Positions 18,321 through 27,386 are shown, numbered from the stretch's first letter. The stretch: DNA of 32,954 bases from Lachnospiraceae bacterium (GCA_029098105.1 JAQXNR010000131.1:1-32954); one strand, 5' to 3'. Notes: generated by a model not told the origin, from the letters alone. Numbers and translations: made by a program.

Positions 18321-20931
18321 TCTGAATTTTACATTTTGCTTTTTTGCCACTGCCGTCCGCTGCTTTACAGGTAATCGTGACGGTATGTCCTTTTCCTGCC
18401 TTTTTGGCAGTTACTTTCCCTTTTTTGTTGACTGTGGCATACTTCTTGTTGGAAGAAGTCCATTTTACATTTTTATTGAAAGCATTGGTCGGTTTAATGG
18501 TTGCTTTCAGTTTCACAGATTTTCCTGCTTTCATGGTGAGTTTGGTTTTGTTCAGACTCACCTTTGTTACTTTCTGCCGGATTTTGATTTTGCAGGAAGC
18601 ACTTACGGTTCCTCTGTCGGTGGCAGTACATGTGATAGTTACACTGTGTTTATTTCCTGCTTTCTTGGCAGTTACTTTCCCGGTACTGCTGACCTTCGCA
18701 TATTTGGCGTTGGAAGTAGTCCAGCGAACCGCATTAGAAGAAATGTTGGAAGGTGACAAAGTGCAGAATAATTGCAGGGATTTTCCGGGAGACAGGGTGG
18801 CAGAAGATTTGTTCAACTTCACCTGGGATACATAAGTTGGGCTTACATAACTGAAAGGAGTGCCGCTGACACAGGTTACCCCATCACAGCGAGTCAGGGT
18901 AATGGTATAGATTCCTGTGGCAAGAGCGGTAGTGGAGAGAACGACGGTAGTATCACTCCAAGAAGTTACCGATGCCTGCACAGATTGTCCACCCTGGGTC
19001 AATGTTATGCTTCCCGGAGTAGTTCCCAGAAAATATCCTTGAATGGTAAGTTTGTTAGAGGCGTAGTTGATGGAACTAATACTGGGGTTAGGAGAGTTGA
19101 GTGCCTTTTCAAAGTTCACTTTTCCACCGGAAGTACATTTCTGTTTGTAACTATTATTTGTGTCTACACCGCCAATAACCCGGGCACGAATTTCTTTGGC
19201 CGGCATGGAAGGATTGAGGCTTGCCAAAAGAGCAACCTCCCCTGTTACGATAGGACAGGACATAGAGGAACCGGTGGCGTAGGTGTATTTTGATGTTTCC
19301 GTTCCAATGCCTAGATTGTCAATGTAAATATTGTAATCTGAAGTAGTATCGGAATAAAATTCTATAATGGTATAATAAGTACCTGCTTTTTTCGGATGAA
19401 GGGAATCGGCAACCACCATATTATAATTGTTCCAGTAATCAGTAGTGGTTTCAAACCGGCTGGAAACTGCATTGGTAATATTGCTGGGGTTGCATTCTTC
19501 CAAATTGGATTTGTTTGTGTCATATACATTCAATTCACCCAGAGTAGAGGTGGTGGCAGGACCGTTTTCCTGTATTTTAATACGTACTCCCAGGTAGGTG
19601 TCATTACTCTGTTTTGCGCTGACAGTATAAGGAATGGCGATGGAATAGTCCTGGCCGGGCTGGCTTTTTACGTTCCAGCAAAGACTTTTACCTTCCGGGC
19701 TGGCATCTGGGGAAGAAATAAAATTCACAGCTTCAGCAATGCTTACAGAGGTAGTAGTACTGTCCGTGACTACATTGTTGATGGTGTAATCTTCAAAATC
19801 TTCATAAAATACAGAGTGGCTGTTTTCTGCATTGTAATCCTCCTGGGAATAGGTGGAATAAATATCCGTTCCCGGAGCAAATACGTCCACGCTGGTCTGA
19901 CCGTAATTGGTAAAAAAGGCAGATTGGTTTGAGGAATTGGAAGCTGCCACACTGATGATGTAATCGTTGTCAAAAGAAGCAGGGTAGGATTTCTGAATGT
20001 CAATATTGGTATTGTCATTTCCGGCAGAACATACAGTGAGAATTCCTAACTCTCCCGCCTGGGTAATTAGATTGTTCAGTGTGGAGGATTCGGACGTATT
20101 ACCACCAAGGGAAAGATTGATAGCACATATATTTACTCCTGCGTTTTTCTGTGCAATAACATAGTTATATGTTCGAATCAGGCTCAGCAAACTGCCACCG
20201 TTTTCGTCCATGCATTTTACTGCCAACAGTTTTGCCTGGCTTACACCTGTAATACCGGTATTGTTATTTACCGTAGCGGCGATGATTCCGGCAATATGGG
20301 TTCCGTGACCATCGGTGTCCTGGGCAGTTTCGTAAGTGCCGGTCATGGCGTTGTACATTTGGAAACTATACATGCTGTCCTTGAGGTCTTCCTGAGTACC
20401 ATCTACTCCGGTGTCTGCCACTACAACCACAGGGGTGGAGGATGGTGTGAGAGCGCTGACGGAAGAATAGGAGACATCGCTTCCACTGGTGTTGTTGTCT
20501 TCTAAATACCACTGATAGTTGGCATACGTGTCGTTGGTCAGAGAAGTGGCATAAAAACGGTAGTTTGGTTCAACACAAGCAACACTGTCAAGACTATTGA
20601 ACTCTTCTATCAGTTCCTGGGTATCGCAGGTGTCAGAGGAAACCAAAGCACTGGATTCTTCTTCTGAGGAGATGCGAGTTTCTACTTTGGCATCGGAAAC
20701 AGTGGTTTGTAACTCTTCCTGGATTTCCTTTTTGCTGGAGTATTCTTCGTTGAACTGGACAATGACTTCTCCCTCAGTATAGTCTTCTTCCTGTTGGGGA
20801 GAATGGTTGATGCCAGGGCTGTCCGATGTTGGCAAGGAGGTCTCTGCGTTGGTAGTACAGGGGATTCCGGAACCAGTCAGCAGAACAATAGTGAACAGAA
20901 CTGCCATTATTTGTTTCATGGTATGTTTCAT
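18313..20931 (-). CDS. Secreted subtilisin-like S8 serine protease with TIG/IPT-like and two Big_2-like C-terminal domains
   Basis: Signal peptide; propeptide EGEVIVQFNEEY; catalytic Asp VVVADTGVDG, His DGHGTHIAGI, Ser GSSMSCP; C-terminal repeats KVSLNKTKLTMKAGKSVKLKATIKPTNAFNKNVKWTSSN. Confidence 0.92.
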   Translation of the reverse strand: MKHTMKQIMAVLFTIVLLTGSGIPCTTNAETSLPTSDSPGINHSPQQEEDYTEGEVIVQFNEEYSSKKEIQEELQTTVSDAKVETRISSEEESSALVSSDTCDTQELIEEFNSLDSVACVEPNYRFYATSLTNDTYANYQWYLEDNNTSGSDVSYSSVSALTPSSTPVVVVADTGVDGTQEDLKDSMYSFQMYNAMTGTYETAQDTDGHGTHIAGIIAATVNNNTGITGVSQAKLLAVKCMDENGGSLLSLIRTYNYVIAQKNAGVNICAINLSLGGNTSESSTLNNLITQAGELGILTVCSAGNDNTNIDIQKSYPASFDNDYIISVAASNSSNQSAFFTNYGQTSVDVFAPGTDIYSTYSQEDYNAENSHSVFYEDFEDYTINNVVTDSTTTSVSIAEAVNFISSPDASPEGKSLCWNVKSQPGQDYSIAIPYTVSAKQSNDTYLGVRIKIQENGPATTSTLGELNVYDTNKSNLEECNPSNITNAVSSRFETTTDYWNNYNMVVADSLHPKKAGTYYTIIEFYSDTTSDYNIYIDNLGIGTETSKYTYATGSSMSCPIVTGEVALLASLNPSMPAKEIRARVIGGVDTNNSYKQKCTSGGKVNFEKALNSPNPSISSINYASNKLTIQGYFLGTTPGSITLTQGGQSVQASVTSWSDTTVVLSTTALATGIYTITLTRCDGVTCVSGTPFSYVSPTYVSQVKLNKSSATLSPGKSLQLFCTLSPSNISSNAVRWTTSNAKYAKVSSTGKVTAKKAGNKHSVTITCTATDRGTVSASCKIKIRQKVTKVSLNKTKLTMKAGKSVKLKATIKPTNAFNKNVKWTSSNKKYATVNKKGKVTAKKAGKGHTVTITCKAADGSGKKAKCKIQIK

Positions 20932-21040
20932 AAATATCCGACCTTTCTTTACAAAGAATTGTCTTATGTACGCTTCTTTGTATTCTGTTAGTTCTAGAAT
21001 GCCACATAAATGTGAGAATTACAAGAAATAAATGAAATAG

Positions 21041-21069
21041 ATTACTTCACGAAACAGGCACAGTATGTT
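21041..21069 (+). promoter_or_regulatory. Possible sigma-A promoter for the DUF624 gene (approximate coordinates)
   Basis: TTCACG, 17 nt, TAGAAT with extended -10 TATGT. Confidence 0.4.
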
Positions 21070-21128
21070 AGAATAAGAATTGTGGTTTGAGAAGGGTTCT
21101 ATTTACAAATCAGGAAGGAAGGAAGAAA

Positions 21129-21818
21129 TTGAAAGTTTTTGATATTGAGAATCCGGTTTGGAGTACCTTTTCCAAAATACTGGATATTATGATTCTGAAT
21201 GTTTTATTTTTGCTGTGTTGTGTGCCAGTGGTGACGATCAGCACCAGTTTTACAGCACTTTATTTTACTGCTATGCGGGTAGTTTCTGGAAATGTAACTT
21301 ATGTTTCCAGGGATTTCTGGAATTCTTTTAAGAGTAATTTCAAACAGGCATTTGTAACGGGAGTGATTGTTTTTGATGCCGGGGTGATTCTGGCAGTGGG
21401 AACTTACCTGTCTTTTATTTCCAATGCCTATGTGGGAAAAGTATTCTTTGTCGCATTGGATGTTTTGTTTGCCGCAGTGGTGTCTTATGTATTTCCCTCT
21501 CTTGCTAAGTTTGAATGTAGTACAGGAAAATTGTTCTACAATAGTGTGGTGATGGCGTTTGTGCACATACCTTTTACCATATTGAATCTGGGTATATTCT
21601 TTCTGGTCGGAATTTTTGCCTATATGAATCTGGCGGTGCGGCTGTTGATGCTGGTATGTGGGTTTGCTGTGATTGCTCTTTTGCAGTCGCTGTGGTTTAA
21701 TTATATTTTTGAAAAGTACATGACGAAGGAAGAATTAGAATTGAATCAGACGTTCCGGACAGAAGAAAAAATGGCTGCCCGGGAAAAGAAAGAGAATGAG
21801 AAAAAAATCCGGCGGTAA
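21129..21818 (+). CDS. DUF624/YesL-family membrane protein
   Basis: FDIENPVWSTFSKILDIMILNVLFLLCCVPVVTISTSFTALYFTAMR; TTG at 21129 preceded by GGAAGGAAGG. Confidence 0.85.
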   Translation: MKVFDIENPVWSTFSKILDIMILNVLFLLCCVPVVTISTSFTALYFTAMRVVSGNVTYVSRDFWNSFKSNFKQAFVTGVIVFDAGVILAVGTYLSFISNAYVGKVFFVALDVLFAAVVSYVFPSLAKFECSTGKLFYNSVVMAFVHIPFTILNLGIFFLVGIFAYMNLAVRLLMLVCGFAVIALLQSLWFNYIFEKYMTKEELELNQTFRTEEKMAAREKKENEKKIRR

Positions 21819-21860
21819 CGCGGGAAGAAGGAACAGGTATACAATTTAGGAGGCTTTTTC

Positions 21861-22958
21861 ATGGAGACGAGACAAATGACACCGGAGTGGATTGTGGATT
21901 CCCTGCAGGAATGGTTTGCTGTGCACAAGCGCAGCCTGCCCTGGCGCCAGGAGCCTACGCCCTACCATGTGTGGGTTTCTGAGATTATGTTACAGCAGAC
22001 AAGAGTGGAAGCGGTCAAGGGGTATTATGACCGCTTTCTTTTAGCCCTTCCTACAATTTCCAGTCTGGCAAAAGCCGGGGAAGAAGAACTACTGAAATTA
22101 TGGGAAGGTCTGGGCTACTATAACCGGGTGCGGAATATGCAGCAGGCTGCCCAAACTATAATGGAGAAGTATCACGGTGAGTTTCCGGATTCCTACGAGG
22201 AAATTTTACAGTTAAAAGGAATTGGGGAGTACACAGCGGGAGCAATTGCTTCAATTGCCTTTTCAGAAGCGGTTCCGGCGGTGGATGGAAATGTGTTGCG
22301 GGTCATCAGCCGCCTGCTTGGAAGTTTTGCCGACATTGGTCTGGCATCTACAAAACGGGATATGAGAGAATGGCTGTCGGGAATTGTGTTATTGTCTAAT
22401 CCCGGTGAGTTTAATCAGGCATTGATGGATTTGGGGGCAACGGTATGTATTCCCAATGGGGAACCCCGGTGTTCTGAGTGTCCATGGAAAGCCCATTGTG
22501 TGGCAGCGAAAAAAGGGCTGACCGGACAAATTCCGGTGAAGGCAAAAAAAGGGGAGCGGCGCAGAGAGGAGAAGACGGTTTTGCTTCTGGTCTCCCAAGG
22601 GAAGATTGGCTTGACAAAAAGGCCCGCTGAGGGACTTTTGGCGGGAATGTGGCAGTTCCCCATGCTGGATTCTTTTTTGTCTTTAAAGCAGGTAGAAGGG
22701 GTGCTTGAGGGGTGTAATCTGAGGGATTATAAAGTGCGAAGTACCAGTCAGGCAAAACACATATTCAGTCATGTGGAGTGGCAGATGAAGGGACGGATTG
22801 TGACACTGCCGGAGATTCCTGCTAACCTCGTCATTGAGGGACAGCAGGTGGAATGGGTAACAGTAGAAAAAATGGAAGAATATTACTCCGTTCCCGCTGC
22901 CTTTGCCGTATACCGGAAACTGGCAGTCAGGAACTGGGGCAATCAAAACGATGCATAG
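21861..22958 (+). CDS. mutY: A/G-specific adenine glycosylase MutY
   Basis: HhH LKGIGEYTAGAIASIAF, VDGNVLRV, Fe-S Cys cluster CIPNGEPRCSECPWKAHC, C-terminal NUDIX-like domain; AGGAGG RBS. Confidence 0.95.
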   Translation: METRQMTPEWIVDSLQEWFAVHKRSLPWRQEPTPYHVWVSEIMLQQTRVEAVKGYYDRFLLALPTISSLAKAGEEELLKLWEGLGYYNRVRNMQQAAQTIMEKYHGEFPDSYEEILQLKGIGEYTAGAIASIAFSEAVPAVDGNVLRVISRLLGSFADIGLASTKRDMREWLSGIVLLSNPGEFNQALMDLGATVCIPNGEPRCSECPWKAHCVAAKKGLTGQIPVKAKKGERRREEKTVLLLVSQGKIGLTKRPAEGLLAGMWQFPMLDSFLSLKQVEGVLEGCNLRDYKVRSTSQAKHIFSHVEWQMKGRIVTLPEIPANLVIEGQQVEWVTVEKMEEYYSVPAAFAVYRKLAVRNWGNQNDA

Positions 22959-22960
22959 TA

Positions 22961-23836
22961 TTATGCCTGTTTGAGCATTTCTTTCAAATCATCAATGCTG
23001 TAATGGTAATGGGAATTGCAGAACTGACAGTTGACTTCAATGGGTTCCTGGTCATCAATCATATTCTGAATTTCCTGTTTTCCCAGACTGATGACTGCTT
23101 TGGCGACGTGCTCCTTTGAGCAGTTGCAGTAGAACTGGGTAGGAATGGTCTGGTTAATTTTAAAATCCGAATGTTCAAAAAGAATGCCAATGATGTCCTC
23201 CGGGCGCAGTCCCTGGTCTAAGTACCGGGTAATGGACTGGAATTGTTTCAGCCGTTCTTCCAGTGTGGAAATAACGGATTCCTCGGCAAAGGGCATCAAT
23301 TGAATAATGAATCCTCCTGCCTGTTTTACGGTGTTATTTTTTTCCATGAGTACCCCTAGTGCTACCGAGGTGGGAATCTGTTCGCTGGTGGCAAAATAGT
23401 AGGTTAAGTCTTCGGCGATTTCTCCGCTGACCAACTGGCTTTGCCCCACATAGGGTTCTTTTAGACCGATGTCCTTGATTACGCTTAAGACACCTAATCC
23501 CAGAGCTCCGCCCACGTCCAGTTTATGATTTGCGTTGGGGGGGAGCATGACATCCGGGTGGAGGACGTAACCTTTTACGTTTGCATGGGAGTCGGCAGTG
23601 ACGGTGAGACCTTGAATCGGTCCTTGACACTGGATTTGCAGTGTCAGCACATCGCTGTCATTTTTGCACATGGCGCCCATCATGGCACCCGCGGTCATAA
23701 GACGTCCCAGTGCGGCGCAGGCTACCGGGCTTAAATTGTGTGCCTGTCTGCCGGCTTCTACCAGTTCTTTTGTTGTGGCGGCAAAGAAACGTACCTGATT
23801 ATTGCAGGCGGTGCCGCTTATAATATAATCTGACAT
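22961..23836 (-). CDS. hslO: Redox-regulated chaperone Hsp33
   Basis: MSDYIISGTACNNQVRFFAATTKELVEAGRQAHNLSPVACAALGRLMTAGAMMGAM; C-terminal CNCSKEHV...CQFC zinc motif; start at 23836 with AAGAGGT RBS. Confidence 0.95.
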   Translation of the reverse strand: MSDYIISGTACNNQVRFFAATTKELVEAGRQAHNLSPVACAALGRLMTAGAMMGAMCKNDSDVLTLQIQCQGPIQGLTVTADSHANVKGYVLHPDVMLPPNANHKLDVGGALGLGVLSVIKDIGLKEPYVGQSQLVSGEIAEDLTYYFATSEQIPTSVALGVLMEKNNTVKQAGGFIIQLMPFAEESVISTLEERLKQFQSITRYLDQGLRPEDIIGILFEHSDFKINQTIPTQFYCNCSKEHVAKAVISLGKQEIQNMIDDQEPIEVNCQFCNSHYHYSIDDLKEMLKQA

Positions 23837-23922
23837 AATCATACCTCTTTTGTTTTGCAATCTCTGTTTAAGGAACAGTTTAACAGAAAATAGTATGACA
23901 GGCAACTGGAAAAACAGTATTC

Positions 23923-24948
23923 TTATGTGTGAGATTTGAATATTTTAAACAGCATTAGTGCAAACAGTCCACAAATGAAAGAGGAGGCGGACCATGTGAG
24001 AAAACGGTTTTTTCCGCTTTGCTGGTTGTTGGCGGGCTGGGCGCTGGCATGTTCCGAAAGAGCGGGAGTGGATTCGGCTGTAGAGACTGCTGCCTCCGAC
24101 TTAGTATCCTCTGTGGTTTCCCCAGACAGCGTTTGCATCAGTGCCTCTGCAATTTTTTTGTGACCTTCTGCGGTAGGATGAATGTCATCCTGCTCAATTC
24201 TTATAAACTGTTCTGCCTTGTTTTGGAACAAGGAGTAAGTGTCACACAGCAACAGTTTTTCATTGTTCTGTTCATATACTTCCTCTTGGATTATAGCATT
24301 TACCTGAGTAACTATAAGGTCTATGCAGTCGGACAGGGAATGGTAACTGCTTCCACTGACCGGGTTATAGACGGTCTGTACCAAAATGGTGGCAGAGGGA
24401 CTTTTTGTTTGCACTGTAGTGATTAGATTGTGAAAGTCTGCTGCAAAGTTCTCAAGAAAGGTGTCTAACTGAGTTTTAACCGAGTCCTGCTCCAGATAGG
24501 ACAGGAGCATTTTGGCGGTTGCTTCGTTTTTCACTAAGTTTGGAATTTTTGTTGCTTTTTTATAATTTTTTCCAGTCAGTTCCTTGGCGGCAGAAGCAGC
24601 AATGGCGAGAATGTCGTTGCCTCCCGCAGTGATGGTAATATAGGAAGCGTTGTGCAACAACTGGCTGGTATCTGTCTGTTGTACTTTTTCCAGAGTATCA
24701 TTTATAGTATCTCCTTCTTTCCCCAAATTGTAGGTCACAATACCAGGAGAAAGTGTGTCCAGTTTTGCGGCGAACTGGCTGACAAAAGTGTTTTCCGGGT
24801 CGCTCATTCCGGTTCCCGCAGTGATGGAATCCCCCAAAGCTACATAGGTGTCGTTGGCAGCATTTACCGAAAGGGAACTGGTGAAAGATGTACATAATAA
24901 AAGGATGAGAAGCATAAAAGATGAGATGATTGGATTGTATTTTTTCAT
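23923..24948 (-). CDS. Secreted SGNH/GDSL hydrolase with C-terminal TM anchor
   Basis: Signal peptide, GDSITAGTG, AGGND, DDIHPTAEGH, hydrophobic C-terminus with a basic tail. Confidence 0.88.
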   Translation of the reverse strand: MKKYNPIISSFMLLILLLCTSFTSSLSVNAANDTYVALGDSITAGTGMSDPENTFVSQFAAKLDTLSPGIVTYNLGKEGDTINDTLEKVQQTDTSQLLHNASYITITAGGNDILAIAASAAKELTGKNYKKATKIPNLVKNEATAKMLLSYLEQDSVKTQLDTFLENFAADFHNLITTVQTKSPSATILVQTVYNPVSGSSYHSLSDCIDLIVTQVNAIIQEEVYEQNNEKLLLCDTYSLFQNKAEQFIRIEQDDIHPTAEGHKKIAEALMQTLSGETTEDTKSEAAVSTAESTPALSEHASAQPANNQQSGKNRFLTWSASSFICGLFALMLFKIFKSHT

Positions 24949-25061
24949 AGCAATTTCCCGGCTTTCTTAAAATTATAAATGGTGTTTTGTTTCATAAAGT
25001 TAGTATGGACATAGAGGCAAAAAAACATACTGTTAATCCTTTCCTGCAGGATAGGTAATGA

Positions 25062-25090
25062 TTGACGAATACGGTTTTTCACTATACAAT
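25062..25090 (+). promoter_or_regulatory. Putative sigma-A promoter for the histidine phosphatase gene
   Basis: TTGACG (25062-25067), 17 nt, TACAAT (25085-25090). Confidence 0.55.
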
Positions 25091-25201
25091 AGAGCAAGTT
25101 AAAATTTGGATTTGTGCAATGTTTAGAGAGAGCATGGTAGGTAATTGCAAATATATTGTTTCGCAAATACCTATACAGAGATAGAGAAAAGAGGAAATAC
25201 A

Positions 25202-25837
25202 ATGAAACTGTATATGATTCGCCATGGCAGGCAGTGTAGTAATCTTTGCAATGTAAATGTGGAGTTGAGTCACGAGGGGCACCGACAGGCACAGTTGACG
25301 GGAGAACGGTTAAAAAATTACGGAATTCAAGGCCTTTATGCCAGTGAACTCATCCGGGCACAGCAGACGGCAGAGCATATTTCAGGATGTCTTGCTCTGC
25401 CGGTAATAACGGCGAAACAAATAGAAGAAATTCATTTTGGCGATTGGACTGGAAAAAGTGACAGGGAATTGGATGAAATCTGGGGAGATTTACGCCGACA
25501 ATACCGGGAAGGAGAAACGGATGTAACCTACCCTTCCGGGGAAAGTGGACAAAGCTGCTTTAAACGGTATGAAGAAGGGATGAACTGGATTATAAATGAT
25601 GCCCAGGAAAAAGGCTTTTCCAATATCGCTATTGTAACCCACGGCATAGCCATGAGGGCATTTTTGTGTGGTGTTTTCGGGATTCCCTTTGCCCGTCGGG
25701 GACTACTGTCCTATTCTTTGGAAAATGGAAGTATTACCGAACTTTCCTTTGAGAAGGGAAAATATACACTGGAACGGTTTAACGATTACGCACATTTGGA
25801 ACTGTATGATGAATTGTTGAGAAAACATTTTAAGTAG
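25202..25837 (+). CDS. Histidine phosphatase family protein (phosphoglycerate-mutase-like)
   Basis: MKLYMIRHGRQ; YASELIRAQQTAEH; IEEIHFGDWTGK; IAIVTHGIAMRAF; start at 25202 with AGAGGA RBS. Confidence 0.9.
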   Translation: MKLYMIRHGRQCSNLCNVNVELSHEGHRQAQLTGERLKNYGIQGLYASELIRAQQTAEHISGCLALPVITAKQIEEIHFGDWTGKSDRELDEIWGDLRRQYREGETDVTYPSGESGQSCFKRYEEGMNWIINDAQEKGFSNIAIVTHGIAMRAFLCGVFGIPFARRGLLSYSLENGSITELSFEKGKYTLERFNDYAHLELYDELLRKHFK

Positions 25838-25855
25838 ACAAAAGAGGGAACGAAC

Positions 25856-26269
25856 ATGGAATGGAAAGAAAATGAAATGGATGTGAATACTTACCTTGCA
25901 CTGAGAGAGTCAGTACAGTGGAAGGCATTGAAACGGGAACAGGCAGAAAAAGCATTGAAAAATAGTTTGTACATATTAACCGCCTATGAAGGAGAACAGG
26001 CAGTGGGAATGGGGAGAATTGTCGGAGATGGAGCAGTGATTTGTTATGTGCAGGATTTGATTGTCAGCCCGGATTACCAGGGAAAGGGGCTGGGTTCAGA
26101 GTTGCTTGCGCGTCTGATTGCTTACGCAGAAGCATTGCGCCTTCCGGAAACAGAGATGATGCTGGATTTGATGTGTGCAAAGGGAAGAGAGCAATTCTAC
26201 CAGAAGCATAATTTTGTGGCGCGCCCCACCCAGACACTGGGTCCGGGTATGATTCAGTATTTGTCATAA
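25856..26269 (+). CDS. GNAT family N-acetyltransferase
   Basis: YVQDLIVSPDYQGKGLGSELLARLIAYAE acetyl-CoA binding motif. Confidence 0.88.
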   Translation: MEWKENEMDVNTYLALRESVQWKALKREQAEKALKNSLYILTAYEGEQAVGMGRIVGDGAVICYVQDLIVSPDYQGKGLGSELLARLIAYAEALRLPETEMMLDLMCAKGREQFYQKHNFVARPTQTLGPGMIQYLS

Positions 26270-26308
26270 GGGGAAGTTATGTTGTATGCCTGTCTGACCA
26301 CATTTGCA

Positions 26309-27043
26309 CTAGTTTTGCTTTAGTCGGTATTCCTTGTATAAACGCAGCAGTTCTTTACAGCCTTTTACCCGCAACGGAATAGAGCGACCGTCTTTCATAA
26401 TAAATTCGGCTTCATTGGCTTGCTGTACATATTGCAGATTTACCAGATGCCCCCGCTTAGCGAGAAGAAAATCGTCGCTGTTGATTTCTTTTTGGAGGGA
26501 TTCCACGGTCATGGAAGTGAGAATTGTGCTGTGGCAGGAGATGACGCTGGAGCCATTTCCATTGGAAACAATATACATTATATTCTCCGTGGGAATCTGA
26601 ATATACTGACGGTTGGAAAGAATCTTGATTGTCTTTGGTGCCTGCTTAAAATAATAGTGATACAGACGGTTCAGACAGTTGTCAAGAGAATCCATACTAA
26701 TGGGCTTCATCAGGTAACCAAAAGCCTCTACCTCATAACTCTCCACAGCATATTCTCTGGAAGAGGTAGTAAATATAATCGGTACGGAAGGATTGCTGGT
26801 ACCATGGCGAATCTGTCTTGCAATGTCATAGCCGTTCTCTGTAGGGCTCAGGTAAATGTCTAGAAAAACAATCTGGAAATGGGTATCCAAAAATGCTTTC
26901 TGAAAGGAAAGAAAATCCTTGAATACACAGATGTGGCATTGCTGGCCATCTAAATAATTCGGATGAATGTTATAATACTTCTGTATTAAATTCATCAGGT
27001 GGCGGGCATCCGTTGCCATGTCTTCTACAATTGCGATTCGCAT
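26309..27043 (-). CDS. LytTR-type response regulator
   Basis: REC domain (MRIAIVEDMATD, IVFLDIYLSP, GYLMKPI) plus C-terminal LytTR (IQIPTENIMYIVSNG, FLLAKRGHLVNLQYVQQ). Confidence 0.88.
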   Translation of the reverse strand: MRIAIVEDMATDARHLMNLIQKYYNIHPNYLDGQQCHICVFKDFLSFQKAFLDTHFQIVFLDIYLSPTENGYDIARQIRHGTSNPSVPIIFTTSSREYAVESYEVEAFGYLMKPISMDSLDNCLNRLYHYYFKQAPKTIKILSNRQYIQIPTENIMYIVSNGNGSSVISCHSTILTSMTVESLQKEINSDDFLLAKRGHLVNLQYVQQANEAEFIMKDGRSIPLRVKGCKELLRLYKEYRLKQN

Positions 27044-27097
27044 ATATAAGGTATCCTCCAGTAAAAAAATTTACATATATTTTACATATAATACAAA

Positions 27098-27103
27098 ATT
27101 ATA
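27098..27103 (-). promoter_or_regulatory. Putative extended -10 of a LytTR-proximal promoter
   Basis: Minus strand ATGATATAAT (TGn-TATAAT) about 55 nt upstream of the start codon; -35 is poor. Confidence 0.4.
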
Positions 27104-27128
27104 TCATATTTGTCATTGCTAGAAAATA

Positions 27129-27207
27129 TAAAAGGCGTATTTTTTTGAAAAAATTGTCCGTTTAACCTGATTCCAATACCATTCACCCCGGTTTAGTACG
27201 CCTTTTA
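27129..27207. repeat. Long inverted repeat in the intergenic region (candidate structured RNA)
   Basis: TAAAAGGCGTA (27129-27139) and TACGCCTTTTA (27197-27207), perfect 11-bp arms around a 57-nt interior. Confidence 0.7.
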
Positions 27208-27262
27208 AGCAAAGAAACATCCGTTTAAACGGCTTCCTATTGTATTCTTTGTAAAATTTGGT

Positions 27263-27291
27263 ATTCTAATAACAGACGTACAATATATCAA
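27263..27291 (-). promoter_or_regulatory. Putative sigma-A promoter reading toward the LytTR gene
   Basis: Minus strand TTGATA (27291-27286), 17 nt, TAGAAT (27268-27263). Confidence 0.55.
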
Positions 27292-27360
27292 GCGACAATC
27301 GTATTAAATACTGGGGAGTATTTTATATATAGATGAATCGTTTGATGGAATAAAATTATT

Positions 27361-27386
27361 AAAATAGCACCGATGAGTGCTATTTT
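27361..27386. terminator. Terminator-like hairpin upstream of the clpB promoter
   Basis: AAAATAGCAC, loop CGATGA, GTGCTATTTT; perfect 10 bp, followed by TTT on plus and preceded by an A-rich/T-rich context on minus. Confidence 0.6.

Noticed and set aside
18344-19293. Plus-strand ORFs of 163, 123 and 173 aa opposite the protease gene
   Set aside because: Antisense to a convincing S8 protease CDS, no RBS or domain character; typical shadow ORFs of Ser/Thr-rich repeats
22440-22500. CX7CX2CX5C spacing in the MutY Fe-S cluster instead of CX6
   Set aside because: All four cysteines are present, and I believe similar spacing occurs in clostridial MutY proteins; not worth a separate finding
27361-27386. 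CIRCE (HrcA) operator upstream of clpB
   Set aside because: The arms resemble CIRCE half-sites but only 6 nt separate them, whereas CIRCE requires the N9 spacer between full half-sites; better read as a hairpin
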